Below are positions 1 to 4,825 of a stretch of 6,523 bases of DNA, in pieces. The position numbers were made by a program, and so were the translations under genes. The notes under the pieces are model-generated. The model was given only the letters and a program-made list of their open reading frames with translations. It did no database searches and was not told the DNA's origin. Position 1 is the stretch's first letter. Each line of letters begins with the position of its first letter. The stretch comes from Roseovarius sp. UBA6167. GTDB taxonomy: Bacteria; Pseudomonadota; Alphaproteobacteria; Rhodobacterales; Rhodobacteraceae. The stretch covers positions 289 through 6,811 of the forward strand of contig DIUD01000021.1 of assembly GCA_002428225.1 (NCBI GenBank). Reading direction: 5' to 3'.

Positions 1-481
1 GGTTGTCCTTGATCAGTTCGACATAAAGCCGGTTGAGGCGGCTGGTCGCGCGGATATCAAAGGCGCTCTCGCGGATCTGCTTGACGGTGGAGATACCGGC
101 GAGCGGCAGGAAGAAGCCGAAGTGATCGGGGAAATCGGTGAAACGGCAGGCGATGGTTTCGCCGGTGGTGATATCCTCTGCCTCAAGGTCAATGCCATCG
201 GTGGCAAGGATGAATTTCGCCTTGGCGCGGGTGGTGGCGGGGCTACTGCGCAGCGCGGCAAGCGTGGCCGCGATGTCGCCTGGTGCACAGGTCGCAATGT
301 GAATGTTGTTGGTCTGCAGCACGCCGCCGATATCGGACTTGTTCGAGGCACCAGTGCGCAGGCGCTTGATGGTGGTGTCCTTGTTGCCGAAGGCCATGAG
401 GAAGGCATAGGGAAACTCGGCCGCCTCAAAAGGCTGCCCGGCCAGTTCGGAAACGGCTTGTTCGATTTCAACGGCGTTCAT
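1..481 (-). CDS. MmeI-like class I SAM-dependent DNA methyltransferase / type IIL restriction-modification enzyme, N-terminal part (runs off left edge)
   Basis: The frame opens with ATG at 481-479 and stays open to the window edge, giving 160 residues. The start reads MNAVEIEQAVSELAGQPF; later come AFGNKDTTIKRLR (about 30-42), FILATDGIDLEAED (90-103), GETIAC (107-112), FGFFLPLAGIS (121-131) and ATSRLNRLYVELIKDN (145-160). From memory this is the N-terminal domain of large (about 900-1150 residue) single-chain enzymes that combine nuclease, methyltransferase and target recognition. They modify and cut foreign DNA in the cytoplasm. The methyltransferase motifs (such as NPPF/Y) and the recognition domain lie outside the window, so catalysis cannot be judged. 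The ATG overlaps the stop of the 65-residue ORF upstream (ATGA), and no good Shine-Dalgarno sequence of its own is seen, so translation is probably coupled. The family call is fairly sure; restriction activity versus methylation alone is open. Confidence 0.82.
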   Translation of the reverse strand, partial: MNAVEIEQAVSELAGQPFEAAEFPYAFLMAFGNKDTTIKRLRTGASNKSDIGGVLQTNNIHIATCAPGDIAATLAALRSSPATTRAKAKFILATDGIDLEAEDITTGETIACRFTDFPDHFGFFLPLAGISTVKQIRESAFDIRATSRLNRLYVELIKDN

Positions 482-675
482 GCGGCTGTCCATGGGTTGG
501 TCAGATCGATGTCGCAGCCTTCGAAATCGGCGGCGTTACTTGGTATCCCTTCTTCGGTCTGGGCCGGATCCTTCAGGAAGGAAGAAAGTTCAGGGCGCTC
601 GAAACAGGTGCCTTTTTCGCGTTCGGTGACGACGGTATCACGATGCGGTTGAAGGATTTTGTCGATGGCAGTCAT
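478..675 (-). CDS. 65-residue ORF coupled to the methyltransferase; resembles the N-terminus of a restriction-associated helicase
   Basis: ATG at 675-673 is preceded by GGGGAA four bases upstream, a usable ribosome site. The stop TGA (480-478) overlaps the methyltransferase start as ATGA, so this is probably the first cistron of that operon. Residues 1-36 (MTAIDKIL, then TEREKGTCFERPELSSFLKD) resemble, from memory, the first residues of DEAD/DEAH helicases found beside such methyltransferases, which carry a TEREKGTYFERLV-like segment. Those proteins are many hundreds of residues long. Here the similarity fades after about residue 40, and the tail (EGCDIDLTNPWTAA) is not recognised. The simplest reading is a helicase gene reduced by deletion to a short leader that still starts translation for the enzyme downstream. 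A true small protein cannot be excluded. No helicase motif (Walker A or DEAD/H) is present. Confidence 0.55.
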   Translation of the reverse strand: MTAIDKILQPHRDTVVTEREKGTCFERPELSSFLKDPAQTEEGIPSNAADFEGCDIDLTNPWTAA

Positions 676-757
676 GAGCTTCCCCGATTTTTCTTGTCAA
701 CCTAGCGGTGGCGGGTGTGTCATGCGACCGCTATTTTCCTGACTTGTCGGATCAGAT

Positions 758-782
758 CAGGTCAACTACCTGAAATGCATTT
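758..782. repeat. Two small palindromes in the gap between the RES toxin and the restriction operon
   Basis: The 114-base gap 676-789 contains CAGGT-5 nt-ACCTG (758-772) and, next to it, the perfect 10-base palindrome AAATGCATTT (773-782), which lies just after the toxin stop. The gap is the only place for a promoter of the minus-strand methyltransferase operon. A TTGACC (minus strand, 760-765) is visible, but no convincing -10 element lies at the right distance. Role unknown: an operator or weak mRNA structure is possible. Confidence 0.3.
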
Positions 783-789
783 GAATATG

Positions 790-1479
790 TCACTGCACCT
801 CCAGCACCTCGCCCGTGTCCAGCCGTTTGACGTAATCGACCACAGTTCCGTTCCAGTGGTAGGCGAAATGCGCCCCCTGCGTGGGGATCGGGATCGCGTC
901 CGGCCAGAACACCGCGATGCAGTGACCGCCCGGATAGCGGACGCTGGGCCAGGTTATGCCGTTCGATCCGGCCGCGCGACGCTCGGCACCGAAGATCTGC
1001 GACGGGCCGTAGTTGTCGGGGTCGAGGAGGTCGGCCTGGCCTGCGATGTCGTCGAGGTCGGTATCGACGGAGCCGATCAGCTCGCGGAACTGCGATGTCC
1101 AGCCTGGCGCCTCGTCCGTGGCGCGCATGAACCGGGTGTGGTGGTGGATGGTCTCAGAAATCGCCACCTCGGTCCGGTCGCCCGCGTAGTAGAGACCGAA
1201 CGTGCCGTCCGAGAACCGTCCCGGCCGGAGCGGCGAACAATGCACGAAGGGTGCCATGACCCAGCTGGCGCCGGGGCCAGAGACGCGCCGCGCCACCGGC
1301 ACCCTGGACAGATCGCCGATGCTCTCGCGGATGCGGGGGTTGAACTTGGCCTCGGCCGAGGCCAGCGCCTCCCAATCCGCAGGGTCGGCGATGTCCTCGA
1401 ACAGGTCGATGGGCGGATAGATGGTGCGGATGATGCGGACCGTGCGCGGCCATGCCACGCGGCGGACAGGCGCTGTCAC
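790..1479 (-). CDS. RES-domain toxin (NAD+ phosphorylase/glycohydrolase type) of an Xre-RES toxin-antitoxin pair
   Basis: RES toxins kill or arrest the cell by degrading NAD+ in the cytoplasm; partner binding blocks the active site. The chosen GTG start (1479-1477) overlaps the antitoxin stop as GTGA and gives 229 residues, the usual size. An upstream in-frame extension to 1599 only reads through the antitoxin gene. The family signatures are present: RFSDGTFGLYYAGDRTEVAISET (88-110) with R102 and E109, NYGPSQ (156-161), GSNGITWPSVR (171-181) with S172/S179, and GGHCIAVF (184-191). They supply the conserved Arg, Glu and Ser for which the domain is named. The C-terminus HFAYHWNG (204-211) also fits. 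All core segments are intact, so the toxin is probably active. It is the second cistron, translationally coupled to its antitoxin. The biochemical class follows from studied relatives (for example MbcT) and was not tested here. Confidence 0.92.
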   Translation of the reverse strand: MTAPVRRVAWPRTVRIIRTIYPPIDLFEDIADPADWEALASAEAKFNPRIRESIGDLSRVPVARRVSGPGASWVMAPFVHCSPLRPGRFSDGTFGLYYAGDRTEVAISETIHHHTRFMRATDEAPGWTSQFRELIGSVDTDLDDIAGQADLLDPDNYGPSQIFGAERRAAGSNGITWPSVRYPGGHCIAVFWPDAIPIPTQGAHFAYHWNGTVVDYVKRLDTGEVLEVQ

Positions 1480-1889
1480 CAGCCACCTCGCTCGGCATCC
1501 AGATAGCTGCGCAGATCGATCAGGTCGGTGATCTCGCCGCGCATCATGATGTCGAGCGCGCTCTTTCCGCCGAAGGCCTCGTTGGGTTTGCGGATCCACG
1601 CATGGCCGCGTGCAGGGTCGGTGAAGAGGTAGCGCAGGGCCTTGTGGATGCCCATCAGGATTGCCATCCGGGCGCGGAGATCACGATCGATGCGGCCAAT
1701 GTCGCCCACCTTCCAGCGTGCCCAGGTGCGCTGGGCCATGTCGCCCAGCAGGGTGCGGGCCTCTGCGTCACTGAGGTCCCACGCACGAAACAGATTGACG
1801 GTTGCACGCGCAAGGGCGGCCGCCTCCTCATCGGTGATGACGGGAAGGTCGGGACGGGCCGCAATGGGCTGGATGGTCGCGAACTGCAT
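1476..1889 (-). CDS. MbcA/ParS/Xre-type antitoxin (DUF2384) paired with the RES toxin
   Basis: The 137-residue product neutralises the RES toxin and, in this family, usually binds its own promoter. I chose ATG at 1889-1887 over the upstream in-frame ATG at 1919 because AAAGGAG lies six bases before it (1902-1896); the longer start would also fall inside the likely promoter. Residues about 38-67 (LSDAEARTLLGDMAQRTWARWKVG) form the Xre-like helix-turn-helix part. Residues 80-92 (GIHKALRYLFTDP) and 98-119 (W98, IRKPNEAFGG, then LDIMMRGE) form the DUF2384 C-terminal domain, whose W..xPN..FGG..LD.M..G pattern contacts the toxin. The gene comes first in the operon, and its stop overlaps the toxin GTG by four bases, the usual order for this family. 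An AT-rich palindrome upstream supports autoregulation. The call is strong; DNA binding is inferred. Confidence 0.92.
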   Translation of the reverse strand: MQFATIQPIAARPDLPVITDEEAAALARATVNLFRAWDLSDAEARTLLGDMAQRTWARWKVGDIGRIDRDLRARMAILMGIHKALRYLFTDPARGHAWIRKPNEAFGGKSALDIMMRGEITDLIDLRSYLDAERGGW

Positions 1890-1895
1890 GGGCTT

Positions 1896-1936
1896 CTCCT
1901 TTGGCACCAATATAGTCATATTATGCCAATAGGCAA
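1896..1936 (-). promoter_or_regulatory. Promoter and Shine-Dalgarno of the Xre-RES operon
   Basis: On the minus strand TTGCCT (1936-1931) and TATATT (1914-1909) are separated by 16 bases, a plausible -35/-10 pair. Transcription would start near 1902, almost at the AAAGGAG ribosome site (1902-1896), so the leader would be very short. The -10 element lies inside the palindrome at 1901-1929. This is a motif reading only. Confidence 0.5.
1901..1929. promoter_or_regulatory. 29-bp imperfect palindrome, likely antitoxin operator
   Basis: The arms are TTGGCA-CC-AATAT and ATATT-A-TGCCAA around the centre AGTC. The two nested half-sites match perfectly apart from a one-base difference in the bulge. 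It covers the -10 region and ends just before the ribosome site of the antitoxin gene, the position expected for an autorepressor. It stands out by AT content from the GC-rich surroundings. Confidence 0.6.
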
Positions 1937-1946
1937 TACCAATCAG

Positions 1947-2624
1947 TTAACGGGACGCGCGCGCTGTCAGCCACGGCCGCAGCTTCGGCATCGCCGCTGT
2001 CACCTCGACCTCGCGCAGCATCCTCCCCGCGATCAGCCCGTCCCGCACCCAATCCAGCGCCAGCCACCAATCGTCATAGCCGCGCCGGGCGGAAGTGATT
2101 TGCTCAGGATGCGGCCGCCAGGTGACCGGGCAGGCCAGAACATCGATTGTGCGCCATTTGCCGCGCGTCAGCACCCGTTCGATGCCCACCACGATGGTGG
2201 CCGCGCGTTTGCCATGTTGGTTCTGCTTGGTCTCGACCGGTACGCAGCGCGGCACGACGCCGGGCATCCAGTCGGGCGTGAGCCCGGCGCGCGCCAATTC
2301 GGTCAACTGGATCGCCATGCGGATGCCTCCGAGGCTGTCGGGCATTCCGGCGACGGTGGCGGCGATCACTTCGGCATCCGCATGGGTGTAGCTGCCCATC
2401 TTGTGCTGGCCGCCGTCCACCTTGCAGCCAAGTGCTGCGCGCTGCATCAGGACGTATTCGAGGCCGAAGCCGAAGCCGAAGCCTTCCTCGGTGGTGTCAG
2501 GGGGCGGCGGCAGTTCCAGTTGCGCCTTTTCCACGCGAAACGCCCATTCCAGCGCCGCCTGGACGCCCAGCGCGCGCTTGACCCGGGCGCTGCCTGCGCG
2601 CCCGATCCGTCCGTGAACGCTCAT
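1947..2624 (-). CDS. Uncharacterised 225-residue protein, probably phage-derived
   Basis: ATG at 2624-2622 has AAGGA eight bases upstream and overlaps the stop of the short frame before it (ATGA), so the two were built as one operon. I do not recognise a named family, though similar proteins seem to occur in Rhodobacterales prophages. The protein is soluble: no signal peptide and no membrane segment. Visible marks are a basic N-terminus (SVHGRIGRAGSARVKRALG, 2-20), EWAF (26-29), the run GFGFGFG (48-54) before LEYVLMQRAALGC, DWMPGVVPRCVP (118-129), PVTWRPHPEQI (166-176) and a Trp-rich GYDDWWLALDWVRDG (182-196). The conserved-looking Trp and Pro residues suggest a folded, selected protein and not a random frame. 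No catalytic motif is evident, and no function is proposed. The RES operon promoter follows 7-60 bases after its stop. Confidence 0.65.
   Translation of the reverse strand: MSVHGRIGRAGSARVKRALGVQAALEWAFRVEKAQLELPPPPDTTEEGFGFGFGLEYVLMQRAALGCKVDGGQHKMGSYTHADAEVIAATVAGMPDSLGGIRMAIQLTELARAGLTPDWMPGVVPRCVPVETKQNQHGKRAATIVVGIERVLTRGKWRTIDVLACPVTWRPHPEQITSARRGYDDWWLALDWVRDGLIAGRMLREVEVTAAMPKLRPWLTARASR
2463..2483. repeat. Hexanucleotide tandem repeat (GCCGAA, about 3.5 copies)
   Basis: Three perfect GCCGAA units plus GCC lie inside the 225-residue gene and encode its GFGFGFG run (residues 48-54). Units of six bases can be gained or lost by slippage without breaking the frame. Whether copy number varies between strains is unknown. 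Confidence 0.6.
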
Positions 2625-2803
2625 GGCTGCAATCCTTCAAGGAAATCCATCTGCGCCGGGCGCTGGGCTGCGTCCGTCGGCCGCCAGATCCACGGGCCCA
2701 AGGCCATGGGCAGCTGCGAGAGAGCGCCACGCATGTGCCGCTGCCAGTGGATGAACTCCGTTCCCGAGCAGGCGCAGAGCGCGTGCCCGATGGGCCAGCC
2801 CAT
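2621..2803 (-). pseudogene. C-terminal remnant (about 60 residues) of an unrecognised phage-type gene
   Basis: The frame runs from an upstream in-frame stop (2824-2822) to TGA at 2623-2621, with the first ATG at 2803-2801. No ribosome site precedes that ATG. The end overlaps the next gene as ATGA, which argues that the frame was once translated. The sequence (GWPIGHALCACSGTEFIHW, then QRHMRGALSQLPMALGPW, ending AQMDFLEGLQP) is rich in Trp and looks like a coding C-terminus, not a shadow. The likely history is that the 5' part was removed when the segment carrying the plus-strand gene at 2892 was joined here, with the junction near 2804-2824. A short intact gene is the alternative. Function unknown. 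Confidence 0.5.
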
Positions 2804-2844
2804 CAGCCAAGCGTCATGGCGTCAGGCGATCTATTCGTGGTGCC

Positions 2845-2860
2845 CGGAGAAAGTGCTCCG
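2845..2860. promoter_or_regulatory. Small inverted repeat upstream of the secreted-protein gene
   Basis: CGGAG-AAAGTG-CTCCG has perfect 5-base arms and lies 32 bases before the ATG at 2892, inside the only room for this gene's promoter or leader. It may be an operator or a leader hairpin. No clear -35/-10 pair was found near it. Confidence 0.3.
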
Positions 2861-2891
2861 ACATGTAAATTCTCAAAGCGAGGAGACTGAC

Positions 2892-3311
2892 ATGACACGA
2901 TTGACACGCGCCGCCGCTGCTGCTGTTGCCCTTGCCCTTGCAGGAAGCGCCGCAATGGCGGAAACCGACTTGGAGACCGCGCTGAAGAGCGGTGGAGAGA
3001 GGCTCACGTCTGACGAGATCGCGGAGCTTTTGATTGGCAATATCGTCACAGCCAAATCGGGTGAGAAGATGTTCAGGTTCTTCTATTACCCTGCCAATGT
3101 CCTGAAAGGAGAACTGGCCAATGGTGGATGGAGTGGGACGGGGGCCTATGCGATCACCGACACCGACCAGGTCTGTGTCTCGATGGCTGCCGATAAGGGC
3201 CGCTATCGTTGCCTGAGCGCTGTGCGCACTGGCGATACGGTCCAGAAGTTCAACGCCGATGGCAAGATGACCTTCGAGCTTCTTGATTTCGAACCATCAT
3301 CGGGGCTTTGA
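2892..3311 (+). CDS. Small secreted DUF995-like protein with signal peptide
   Basis: ATG at 2892 follows AGGAG (2881-2885) by six bases. The frame is open much further upstream, but only as the reverse of minus-strand genes. The 139-residue product starts with a Sec signal peptide: basic MTRLTR, hydrophobic AAAAAVALALAGSA, and probable cleavage after AMA (residue 23), so it should act in the periplasm. The mature part has LTSDEIAELLIGNIVTA (38-54), FRFFYYPANVLKGEL (61-75), GGWSGTGAYAITDTDQVCV (78-96) and GRYRCLSAVRTGD (103-115), ending with KFNADGKMTFELLDFE. This layout (threshold helix, a G.W.....D...C segment, then a second Cys) resembles DUF995-type proteins. C95 and C107 could form a disulfide. 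Function is unknown. It stands alone on the plus strand between minus-strand phage-like genes. Confidence 0.8.
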   Translation: MTRLTRAAAAAVALALAGSAAMAETDLETALKSGGERLTSDEIAELLIGNIVTAKSGEKMFRFFYYPANVLKGELANGGWSGTGAYAITDTDQVCVSMAADKGRYRCLSAVRTGDTVQKFNADGKMTFELLDFEPSSGL

Positions 3312-3363
3312 GTTCGATCATTGCTGCCATTGTCTTGGATACTGCCAATGGCCGCAAGCCCCG
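3301..3363. repeat. Nested inverted repeats at the 3' end of the secreted-protein gene
   Basis: The outer arms are CGGGGCTT (3301-3308) and AAGCCCCG (3356-3363). The inner arms are GCCATTG (3326-3332) and CAATGGC (3346-3352). All pair perfectly and could fold into one long structure on the transcript that starts inside the last codons of the gene. No T-tract follows, so this is not a standard intrinsic terminator; it may stabilise the mRNA end or be remnant DNA. Confidence 0.4.
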
Positions 3364-3595
3364 CTGACTGAGATTTCGTCACCTCTCGGATTTAGCGCGC
3401 GCAGCGAATGGCAGGTTCGACGGGCCGCGTTGCAGCATGGTAACTGGTCAATGAATGTCGGCTCTTGGCTTTCCGTGACGGTCGTCGCGGCGAGGAGATC
3501 GCGCTTTGCAAATGGTGTTTTTGCGCATTGCTGCCACTTCGGTCGGTCCGCGCAGCGCCCGCAGCTAAGGACCGGAATATCCCGCGTTGCAGGCA
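3312..3595. other. Gene-free stretch with Rhodobacterales-style degenerate intergenic sequence
   Basis: Several reading frames cross this stretch on both strands, but none has a ribosome site, a recognisable motif or convincing protein character. The text has the feel of degenerate intergenic repeats common in Rhodobacterales (for example AATGTCGGCTCTTGG near 3455). It also carries a 16-mer (3397-3412) found again in inverted orientation at 5750-5765. It separates the secreted-protein gene from the end of the DUF6441 gene; the two are convergent. Confidence 0.5.
3397..3412 (+). repeat. 16-bp repeat, copy A (inverted copy at 5750-5765)
   Basis: GCGCGCAGCGAATGGC reads here on the plus strand. 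The identical 16 bases occur on the minus strand at 5765-5750. Neither copy lies in a gene. The flanks are similar in style but not alignable by eye. Confidence 0.6.
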
Positions 3596-4228
3596 TCAGC
3601 CGATTTGCCCCTCAACCCAGTTCGCCACGATCAACCCCGGCACGCCATCCACCGCCCGCTCCGCATCCCGCGCCAGTTCCAGCCGCTTGCGCAGTTTGAC
3701 CTGTGGTACCAGCAGGAAGATCGGTACGGTGGTCAGCCCACGACCTGTTTTTGAGCGCGACGCCACCGCGCGCCCCTTGGTGTTCAGCCGCCCCTCGGCC
3801 ACCAGAAGGCTCGGCCCCCGGCGGCGGTAGACGAACCGCAGGCGCAGGCCGGTGCGGCGTTCCCATTCGCCGGGGGTGATCCGGCCGCCTTTCGTGCTTT
3901 TCCCTGCGGCCGGTGTCGGGATCGCCAGCCAGAACCCATCCTTGGACCGGATCAGCGGCCCGGTGTCATGCGCGCCAATGATCACTGGCGCGTTCGACCA
4001 GACCAGCGCCGCCGCGTTCAGGCTGTCGCCGGATTTGGGGAAACTGGCCAGGCGAATGCTGTTGCCCAGCCGGGTGCCGAGGCCCGCGCCGGTGATCTGG
4101 CCGCGCCAGGCGGATTTCAGGGAGGTGCCCGCCTCGCGCATGGCGGCGGACACCGCCTTTTCCCCGGCGGCGACTTCGGCCCGCATCAGGGCCGCAATGT
4201 CGGGACGCATGTCGAGTTTGAGTTTCAT
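3596..4228 (-). CDS. DUF6441-family phage head/tail protein
   Basis: The 210-residue product matches, from memory, the DUF6441 proteins that follow the head-tail attachment gene in Rhodobacterales prophages; they are presumed tail-completion or minor tail parts. Marks in order are IAALMRAEVAAGEKAV (11-26), SLKSAWRGQITGAGLGTRLGNSIR (36-59), AALVWSNAPVII (73-84), LIRSKDGFWLAIPT (92-105), GGRITPGEWERRTGLRLRFVYRRRGPSLLV (114-143) and VPIFLLVPQVKLRKRLEL (168-185). The length is full for the family and no break is seen. ATG at 4228-4226 begins the homology; the frame stays open upstream to 4825, but that part is the antisense of a membrane-protein gene. The Shine-Dalgarno is weak, as if the original upstream context had been lost. 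Its expected partner, the head-tail gene, lies about 600 bases away behind an inserted gene. Molecular role inferred only. Confidence 0.85.
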   Translation of the reverse strand: MKLKLDMRPDIAALMRAEVAAGEKAVSAAMREAGTSLKSAWRGQITGAGLGTRLGNSIRLASFPKSGDSLNAAALVWSNAPVIIGAHDTGPLIRSKDGFWLAIPTPAAGKSTKGGRITPGEWERRTGLRLRFVYRRRGPSLLVAEGRLNTKGRAVASRSKTGRGLTTVPIFLLVPQVKLRKRLELARDAERAVDGVPGLIVANWVEGQIG

Positions 4229-4495
4229 CACCGTTGTCGCTGAAAAGGCCAACGCGTAGTCGAGAATCGCCGGGAATGGCGCGAAGGTGCTATCTGGAGG
4301 GTTGGTAATATGAGATAAGAGGCGAACTGGCTGTGGGATGGGAACATCTGCGATCTCGCCATTTAAGCTAGGCGCGGATCGTTCATTTCTGACAGGGCCA
4401 GAGTGACAGGGTTGCTGCCGCATGATGCGGCGCTCCTGTGGCACGTTCCATCCGACTTGATTGGGTGGTCGTGCGTAGAATGGGAAGGACCCAAA
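4229..4495. other. Upstream region of the GlsB/YeaQ gene; no gene seen
   Basis: This 267-base stretch lies between two divergently transcribed genes: DUF6441 (minus) and the membrane protein (plus). No reading frame in it has a ribosome site and protein-like content. It should hold the promoter of the plus-strand gene, but I found no confident -35/-10 pair. It contains the palindrome at 4417-4431. Confidence 0.4.
4417..4431. promoter_or_regulatory. Perfect palindrome upstream of the GlsB/YeaQ gene
   Basis: GCCGCAT-G-ATGCGGC has perfect 7-base arms around one base and lies 65 bases before the ATG at 4496. The compact symmetry suits a dimeric repressor or activator site better than a hairpin, since a one-base loop cannot fold well. 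No regulator is encoded beside it other than the TA antitoxin, whose palindrome is different. Confidence 0.35.
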
Positions 4496-4750
4496 ATGGC
4501 TCTCGAAAGTCTGTTCGTCATACTCCTCGTTGGTGCCGTGGCCGGTTGGCTCGCAGGGCTGATCGTCAAAGGCTACGGCTATGGCCTGCTGGGCAATATC
4601 GTGATCGGCATTGTCGGCGCGTTTGTGGCTGGCCTCATTCTGCCAAGGCTGGGGCTTAGTATTGGCAGCGGAATTGCCGGTGCCATCATTCACGCCACGG
4701 TTGGTGCGGTGATCCTGCTTTTCCTGATCCGCCTGGTCAAACGCGCCTGA
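4496..4750 (+). CDS. GlsB/YeaQ/YmgE family stress-response membrane protein
   Basis: ATG at 4496 follows GGAAGGA, seven bases away. The 84-residue product is the normal length for this transglycosylase-associated family and has three Gly-rich membrane segments: about 5-24 (SLFVILLVGAVAGWLAGLIV), 30-49 and 59-81. The family pattern G.VAGWLAGLI.KG.G.GLLGN...GIVGA is complete, with GAIIHATVGAVILL near the end. It sits in the inner membrane. Relatives are induced by general or envelope stress (GlsB in enterococci, YeaQ/YmgE in E. coli), but their biochemical role is unknown. The gene stands alone on the plus strand between two minus-strand phage genes that are normally adjacent, so it looks like inserted cargo. 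Regulation is not visible beyond a palindrome 65 bases upstream. The family call is strong. Confidence 0.93.
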   Translation: MALESLFVILLVGAVAGWLAGLIVKGYGYGLLGNIVIGIVGAFVAGLILPRLGLSIGSGIAGAIIHATVGAVILLFLIRLVKRA

Positions 4751-4825
4751 AGCAGGGGGCGGGTAACGACGGTAGCGCGCGGCAGGATCGAATCCACGCA
4801 ACGCGGACCCGTCCATAGCTGCCAC

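Noticed and set aside
122..652. 176-codon plus-strand frame and a 152-codon minus-strand frame (13-471) over the methyltransferase
   Set aside because: Both are shadows. The third reading frame carries the recognisable methyltransferase N-terminus.
695..700. TTGACA (minus strand) as a -35 box for the 65-residue ORF
   Set aside because: A -10 box at the required 16-18 bases would fall at or inside the start codon region, leaving no leader.
715..1506. 263-codon plus-strand open frame
   Set aside because: It is antisense to the RES toxin gene, which has clear family motifs; this frame has no motif or ribosome site.
1890..1919. Antitoxin start at the upstream ATG (1919)
   Set aside because: It lies inside the palindrome and promoter; the ATG at 1889 has AAAGGAG at ideal spacing.
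1452..2891. Long plus-strand open frame in front of, and in frame with, the secreted-protein gene
   Set aside because: It is the reverse of the minus-strand antitoxin and 225-residue genes in GC-rich DNA, with no ribosome site at its start. The signal peptide and AGGAG place the true start at 2892.
3283..3699. 138-codon plus-strand frame and 92-codon minus-strand frame (3318-3596) in the gap
   Set aside because: Neither has a ribosome site, a motif or folded-protein character; one overlaps the ends of two real genes.
4780..4800. tRNA-like T-loop text (GGATCGAATCC)
   Set aside because: The flanking bases do not form a five-base T stem and no acceptor, D or anticodon arm can be built.
4229..4825. 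Upstream extension of the DUF6441 frame, up to 199 codons
   Set aside because: The extension is the antisense of the GlsB/YeaQ gene and its leader, is hydrophilic low-grade text, and family similarity begins only at the ATG at 4228.
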